Source: Plotosus lineatus
Taxonomy: Eukaryota; Chordata; Actinopteri; Siluriformes; Plotosidae
Length of the DNA: 64,000 nt
NCBI GenBank assembly: GCA_024760905.1
Contig: CM045735.1
Span: 9,349,161-9,413,160, forward strand
Reading direction: 5' to 3'
Position 1 is the stretch's first letter; every line of letters starts with the position of its first letter. A model generated the notes under the pieces. The model ran no database searches. It saw only the letters and a program-made list of their open reading frames with translations, and was not told the origin of the DNA. Positions 58,497 to 64,000 of this stretch are shown here, in pieces. Position numbers and translations under genes: made by a program.

Positions 58497-58830
58497 GGGG
58501 CGGCACGCTGCCGCAGTGGTTAATACATCAGGCTCAGAGCCAAAAGCCTGGATTTGATTCCCGGGCTCAGAGCGTTTCTGTGTGCAGTTCGCATGTTCTC
58601 GTGCTTGCATGAGTTTCCTCATGGTACTTTGGTTTCCTCCTGCAGTCCAAAAACATGCACAATATTGGTTCAAAATTGTCCCTAGTATGAACGGTTTTAT
58701 GTGTGTTAGCAATGCAATGATTTGGCAACCTGTTCAGGGTGTACCCAACTTTTTATAAGAGTCGGCTGAAGCAGGTTCCTGGCACCCAACACACACAGAG
58801 ACTCTAATATCTGCTGACTCCAATAGGATT
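58497..58830 (+). repeat. SINE B copy, full length
   Basis: Head GGGGCGGCACGCTGCCGCAG TGGTTAATAC, B-box GATTTGATTCCC, CAGTCCAAAAACATGCACAA, tail TCCAATAGGATTAAGTG. Confidence 0.85.
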
Positions 58831-58838
58831 AAGTGTCT

Positions 58839-58942
<104 letters not shown>

Positions 58943-60500
58943 CTGGTCCTTCTCAAAAAATTAGCATATTGTGATAAAGTTCATTATTTTCTGTAATGTG
59001 CCGATAAAAATTAAACTTTCATATATTTTAGATTCATTGCACACCAACTGAAATATTTCAGGTCTTTTATTGTTTTAATACTGATGATTTTGGCATACAG
59101 CTCGTGAAAACCAAAAATTCTTATCTCGAAAAATGAGCATATCATGTTCAGGTAGTCTAAACGAGCTATTAACCTAATCATCTGAATCAACCAATTAACT
59201 CTAAACACCTGCAAAAGATTCCTGAGGCTTTTAAAAACTCCCAGCCTGGTTCATTACTCAAAACCGTAATCATGGGTAAGACTGTCGACCTGACTGCTGT
59301 CCAGAAGGACATCATTGACACCCTCAAGCAAGAGGGTAAGACACAGAAAGAAATCTCTGAGCGAATAGGCTGTTCCCAGAGTGCTGTATCAGGGGCACCT
59401 CAGTGGGACGTCTGTGGGACGGAAAAAGTGTGGCAGAAAACTCTGCACAACCAGAAGAGGTGACCGGACCATGAGGAATATTGTGGAGAAGGGCTGATTC
59501 CAGACCTTGGGGGACCTGTGGAAGCAGTGGACTGGGCTACAGGTGCCGCATTCCCCAGGTCAAGCCACTTTTGAACCATAAATAGCAGCAGAAGCGGCTG
59601 ACCTGGGCTACACAGAAGCAGCACTGGACTGTTGCTCAGTGGTCCAAAGTACTTTTTTCGGATGAAAGCAAATTTTGCATGTCATTCGGAAATCCAGGTG
59701 CCAGAGTCTGGAGGAAGACTGGGGAGAAGGAAATGCCAAAATACCTGAAGTCCAGTGTCAAGTCCCCACAGTCAGTGAGGGTCTGGGGTGCCATGTCAGC
59801 TGCTGGTGTTGGTCCACTGTGTTTTATCAAGGGCGGGGTCAATGCAGCTAGCTATCAGAAGATTTTGGAGCACTTCATGCTTCCATCTGCTGAAAAGCTT
59901 TATGGAGATGAAGAATTTCATTTTTCAGCACGACCTGGCACCTGCTCACAGTGCCAAAACCACTGCTAAATGGTTTACTGACCATGGTATTACTGGGCTC
60001 AATTGGCCTGCCAACTCTCCTGACCTGAAGCCCATAGAGAATCTGTGGGATATTGTGAAGAGAAAGTTGAGAGACACCAGAACCAACACTGTGGATGAGC
60101 TTAAGGCCGCTATCGAAGCATCCTGGGCCTCCGTAACACCTCAGCAGTGCCACAGGCCGATTGCCTCCATGCCACGCCGCATTGAAGCAGTCATTTCTGC
60201 AAAAGGATTCCCGACCAAGTATTGAGTGCAGAACTGAACATCATTATTTGAAAGTTGACTTTTTTTGTATTAAAAACACTTTTTTTATTGGTCGGATGAA
60301 ATATGCTAATTTTTTGAGATAGGGATTTTTGGTTTTTCTTTACTTTTTTGCCAAAATTATCAATCTTAAAACAATAAAAGGCTTGAACTACTTCAGTTGT
60401 GTGTGATGAATCTAAAATAAATGAAAGTCTAATGTTTATCAGTACATTACAGAAAATAATGAACTTTATCACAATATGCTAATTTTTTGAGAAGGACTAG
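58943..60500 (+). mobile_element. second Tc1-like DNA transposon
   Basis: 1,558 bp. The ends CTGGTCCTTCTCAAAAAATT and, inverted, CTAGTCCTTCTCAAAAAATT lie in inverted repeats of about 200 bp, with the AAAAATTAGCATAT motif repeated again inside both. TA flanks the left end. A different family from the element at 8284: different ends and different transposase. Confidence 0.93.
59272..60225 (+). pseudogene. Tc1-like transposase, frameshifted
   Basis: Start MGKTVDLTAVQKDIIDTLKQ, then EISERIGCSQSAVS (helix-turn-helix). A frame change near 59390 disrupts the second DNA-binding half. The catalytic core resumes: LFSDESKF (first Asp kept), GNPGARVWRKTGEKE, SVRVWGAMSAAGVGPLCFIK. A one-base shift near 59910 returns to the first frame for FQHDLAPAHSAKT, SPDLKPIENLWDIVKRKLRD (Glu kept) and the PTKY end with a stop at 60223-60225. 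Nonfunctional but with all three catalytic acids present. Confidence 0.92.
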
Positions 60501-60532
60501 TGTGTGTATATATATATATATATACACATACA

Positions 60533-60787
60533 CAGGGATCCCTCTTCTCATGCAGTTCCATCTGTATGTGTGTATTTATATTTTATTTACATTGTTATTT
60601 TTTTAATGTTTAATTGTTATTATAAGCATTTATAGCATTGAATATGTATTTATAGATATTATATACACATATACATGTACGCATACGTCAGTGGGGTTGG
60701 GGTTGGGGAGGTGATCCTACTTCGCGGATTTCGATGGTTGCGTGGGGATCTCAGTCCCAATTAACCGCGGAAAGCAAGAAATCCCTG
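60533..60787 (-). mobile_element. MITE family D, copy 10, internally deleted
   Basis: CAGGGATCCCTCTTCTCATG, TGTTTAATTGTTATTATAAG, GTGATCCTACTTCGCGGATT, GGAAAGCAAGAAATCCCTG. Confidence 0.82.
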
Positions 60788-60829
60788 TATACATTATGTA
60801 TATACATATATTTGTGAATGAGGCATAGA

Positions 60830-61015
60830 GAATTCTCGCACACTCATTTGCGAAAAAGCTTAATCCTAGGGTCACGTGGAGGCTGGAGCCTTTCCCGGAC
60901 AACACTGGGTGTAGTGAAGACGGGGTACATCCTTAACAGGACACTTAAGAGTAACGACACAGGGCCAAGACACTAACACACAGACAGCCATTCATACTCA
61001 CATTCACACTAGGGC
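60830..61015 (-). repeat. SINE B-like tail fragment, very diverged
   Basis: GCTTAATCCTAGGGTCACGT, GGAGGCTGGAGCC, AGACAGCCATTCATACTCAC. Confidence 0.55.
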
Positions 61016-61197
61016 TGCAACTAACGATTACTTTAATAATCAACGAATCGGCTGATTATTTTTTCGATTAATTGAAAAGACCACAAACATTTTTTAATTT
61101 CCATTTCTATATTCAAAAATAGACCGTTTGTTTTCAAACTGATAGTCCATATCTGAGTAACTGAGTGTATATCTCGTCATTTGTTAATACCGTGATG

Positions 61198-61352
61198 AGT
61201 CTTCTTCCTTCTTTTCCTTTCGGCTGTTCCCTTCAGGGGTCGCCACAGCAAACCATCCGCCTCCATCTCGCCCTGTCCTCTGCATCTTCTTCTCTTACTC
61301 CAATGACCTTCATGTCTTCCTTCACCACATCCATAAATCTCTTCTTTGGTTA
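61198..61352. mobile_element. LINE-associated repeat fragment
   Basis: CTTTTCCTTTCGGCTGTTCC, AGGGGTCGCCACAGCAAACC, TCCGCCTCCATCTCGCCCTG. The first 40 bp resemble the SINE C tail, but the rest differs; likely part of a LINE untranslated region (inference). Confidence 0.55.
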
Positions 61353-61384
61353 ATTCCGTGATGAGTAGTTAATCATAGTTCAAC

Positions 61385-61605
<221 letters not shown>

Positions 61606-61825
61606 TGGTAGGCCTCCGTCAGTCCCGAAGGACTATGGCTGCGCTCTGGCTGGTACCCCGGCTGGTGATACTCCCCAGTGCGCAGAGCCCGGGGAGGGAG
61701 TAATGAGGGACAGGCTGTTACCCAAGCAGCAAGTCCCCCGTCTCGGCGCCACCGGAAGGATCCAATGGAAGGGCAAGTGCCGATACGACTGGGTTCCAGT
61801 GCCGTTGCAGGAGAGAATCTACGTC
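61606..61825. repeat. GC-richer repeat-like segment between TA arrays
   Basis: GGTAGGCCTCCGTCAGTCCC GAAGGACTATGG, CTCCCCAGTGCGCAGAGCCC, AGCAAGTCCCCCGTCTCGGC. Its composition is unlike the flanks. I think it is a dispersed repeat but cannot name it. Confidence 0.5.
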
Positions 61826-62200
<375 letters not shown>

Positions 62201-62479
62201 TTATTTATTAATATAATTTTATACATGTTATAGCTTATAATTATATGGTGTTTGGTTCTCAAATACTGACTTAATTTTAGCTAATTTTTCTATAAAGATA
62301 GTTATATTTAGCTATTTTTTATATTTAGTTATAATTTACCTGCTTAGTTTTATAAATTTAAATTCATATATTTCAATGTTCGTGGAAATGGCGTAATGAG
62401 CCGATTCACTGCATTGTGAGCTTTTGTCGTAAACTATCAACTGTTACAAATACACGCCTCAGAATAAACAGATAAACCA

Positions 62480-62840
62480 TTGATTCATCCGTTCAGTTTC
62501 TGAACCCCTTTATCCTACTAGGTTCATGAGGCTGGATCCTAAAGCCTAAAGTCCATCTAAAGTAAGGTACAGCTCACCAGTCCTTCACCAGTCCATCACA
62601 GAGCCAACACGCACAAATATTCACACTCACGTTCAAACCAAGGTTCAATTTGGAACAGCCAATCAGTCTAATGTGTATGTCTTCAACCTGTAGGACAAAA
62701 CTAGAGTACCCAGAGGAAGCCCACACAAGCACACGGAGAACATGCAAACGTCACATAGAAACTCCCTCGCCAAGGCCCGACCTGGAGACCATGACCTTCC
62801 TGGTGTGGGCTATACATGTAAACCACTATGCTATTGTAAA
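62480..62840 (-). repeat. SINE B copy, diverged
   Basis: Reverse: GATTCATCCGTTCAGTTTCT, TTGGAACAGCCAATCAGTCT, GAACATGCAAACGTCACATA and a degraded head at CCACTATGC. Confidence 0.75.
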
Positions 62841-62841
62841 A

Positions 62842-63306
62842 CAGGGATCCCTGACTTTCCGCGGCCAATGGGGACCGAAACCCCCCGCGACCGCCGATTT
62901 CTGCGAAGTAGGATTGACCCCCCAGTCTGACGTATACGTACATGTATATGTGTATATAATATCAATAAATACATATGCAACTCTATAAATGCCTATAATA
63001 ACAATTAAACATTAAAAAAATAATGCATAAGATGTAAATAAAATATAAATACACACACATACAGACGCACGTCTCACATAAAAAATGTGAGTAGTTTTGT
63101 TGGGGGGGGTTTGGGTTGTTTTTTGTTTTTGTTTGTTTGGGTTTTTTTTTTTTCCATAATTGGCCTTGTTTTGTGGTATTTTCTTTAACTCTTCCCCTAT
63201 TTTTCCTTAATTTCCTTATTTTTAAATTTTTTGATGAATACCTTTAAAAACCCTGCGATGCACTGAAGCTGCTGAAACGGATGCACAAAGTAGTGAGGCA
63301 TCACTA
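62842..63306 (+). mobile_element. MITE family D, copy 11
   Basis: CAGGGATCCCTGACTTTCCG to AGTAGTGAGGCATCACTAT. Complete interior. Confidence 0.9.
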
Positions 63307-64000
63307 TATTCTAATACAGCGAGGAGGTGCATCATTCTCTCATCTACCGCCCCCCATTGTTTTTTTTTTTTTGTTTTTTTTGTGCCATTTACTTTCTACA
63401 TGGTGCCTGGTTAAAAACTGCACAAGAGCTGAGATCCTGCATCCCAGGGCGCAAATAAAATGTCACACACAAGCTGGAGCTTTAGAATTTCATGCATATG
63501 AATGGTGAGATATGAGGATTAATGAGACCGAGTCATTAACATGTAAGCATGACAGTTACACAAAGCACTCACGACATCTTTAGTAACGACCTGGTCAGGG
63601 CTACAGCGGCTTAAAGTAAGCTACTAATGGACCCGAGTAATGTAGCTGAGGCTGCGGAAGGCGTTATTCCAGTGCATCCACATCCACAGTTCATTCAGGG
63701 GTCATATTTAGGGCACATCTACTTCAGGTTTAAACCCAAATATAGATACAGACACAGTTATGCAGTTTCGGAGCACTAAACTGATAAAGTGATTTCATTA
63801 GAGATGAAATATTTATCTGTCGGAAAATGCAGGCTTTCGTGGCCTGAAATGTCATTTCCTTTCTAGATTTATCTCAGACAGACAAAATGTTGTAGCATTT
63901 AAAAATCTGTTTACAATCAAAACCAAAAATGGTGGCAATAAACTGTATTTATGAGACCGATGGTGACTGTGCGGTGACGTAGCTACAGAGCAACTTAATC

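Noticed and set aside
63573..63590. Possible 18-nt SS1 micro-exon (CCAG, GTCGTTACTAAAGATGTC, GTGAGT on the minus strand)
   Set aside because: The splice-like ends fit but the encoded VVTKDV matches no neurexin SS1 segment I know and lacks a clear pyrimidine tract. Probably chance.

Overview
The window is vertebrate, almost certainly teleost, nuclear DNA lying inside one large gene. Short exons with GT/AG splice sites sit on the minus strand in kilobase-scale introns. The introns are packed with CA, TA and GA microsatellites, tRNA-derived SINEs, Tc1-like transposons, miniature inverted-repeat elements (MITEs) and a LINE fragment. There are no operons, CRISPR arrays or bacterial-type genes. The fish assignment rests on the repeat types; an ostariophysan (catfish- or characin-like) origin is only a guess.

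The gene is an alpha-neurexin, best matched to neurexin-2 (whether nrxn2a or nrxn2b cannot be told). From high to low coordinate, which is 5' to 3' on the minus strand, seven constitutive exons encode the start of LNS2 (53810-54111), the rest of LNS2 (38003-38164), the LNS2/LNS3 junction and most of LNS3 (28554-28980), the end of LNS3 plus EGF2 (21052-21435), the start of LNS4 (18391-18594), the LNS4 core (701-820), and the end of LNS4 plus the start of LNS5 (137-518). Splice phases match at every junction. An eighth, 27-nt exon at 12158-12184 fits the alternatively spliced cassette at neurexin splice site 3 (SS3). The signal peptide, LNS1, EGF1 and SS1 lie beyond the right edge. The rest of LNS5, EGF3, LNS6, SS4, the membrane segment and the cytoplasmic tail lie beyond the left edge. 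No SS2 mini-exon was found by eye.

Nothing else in the window looks like a functional protein gene. Recognisable mobile DNA: a Tc1-like element with ~210-bp inverted repeats and a broken transposase (8284-9900); a second, different Tc1-like element (58943-60500); two Tc1-type relics (about 31900-32080 and 56055-56590); a LINE endonuclease-domain fragment (25190-26540); about eleven copies of one CAGGGATCCCTCGCT-ended MITE; two copies of a CAGTGGTACC-ended MITE; two hAT-like MITEs; several single MITEs; and about 45 SINE copies or fragments. The SINEs fall into a few modular families that share heads or tails. Several insertions are nested and keep clear target-site duplications.

Main points for follow-up: the SS3 micro-exon; a 21-nt tandem acceptor choice at the exon 137-518; a 1.2-kb GA/CT tract that serves directly as the polypyrimidine tract of the exon 38003-38164; the SINE head/tail exchange; and the nested transposon stacks. 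I saw no convincing new biological system. Repeat coordinates were read by eye and may be off by several bases at degenerate ends.
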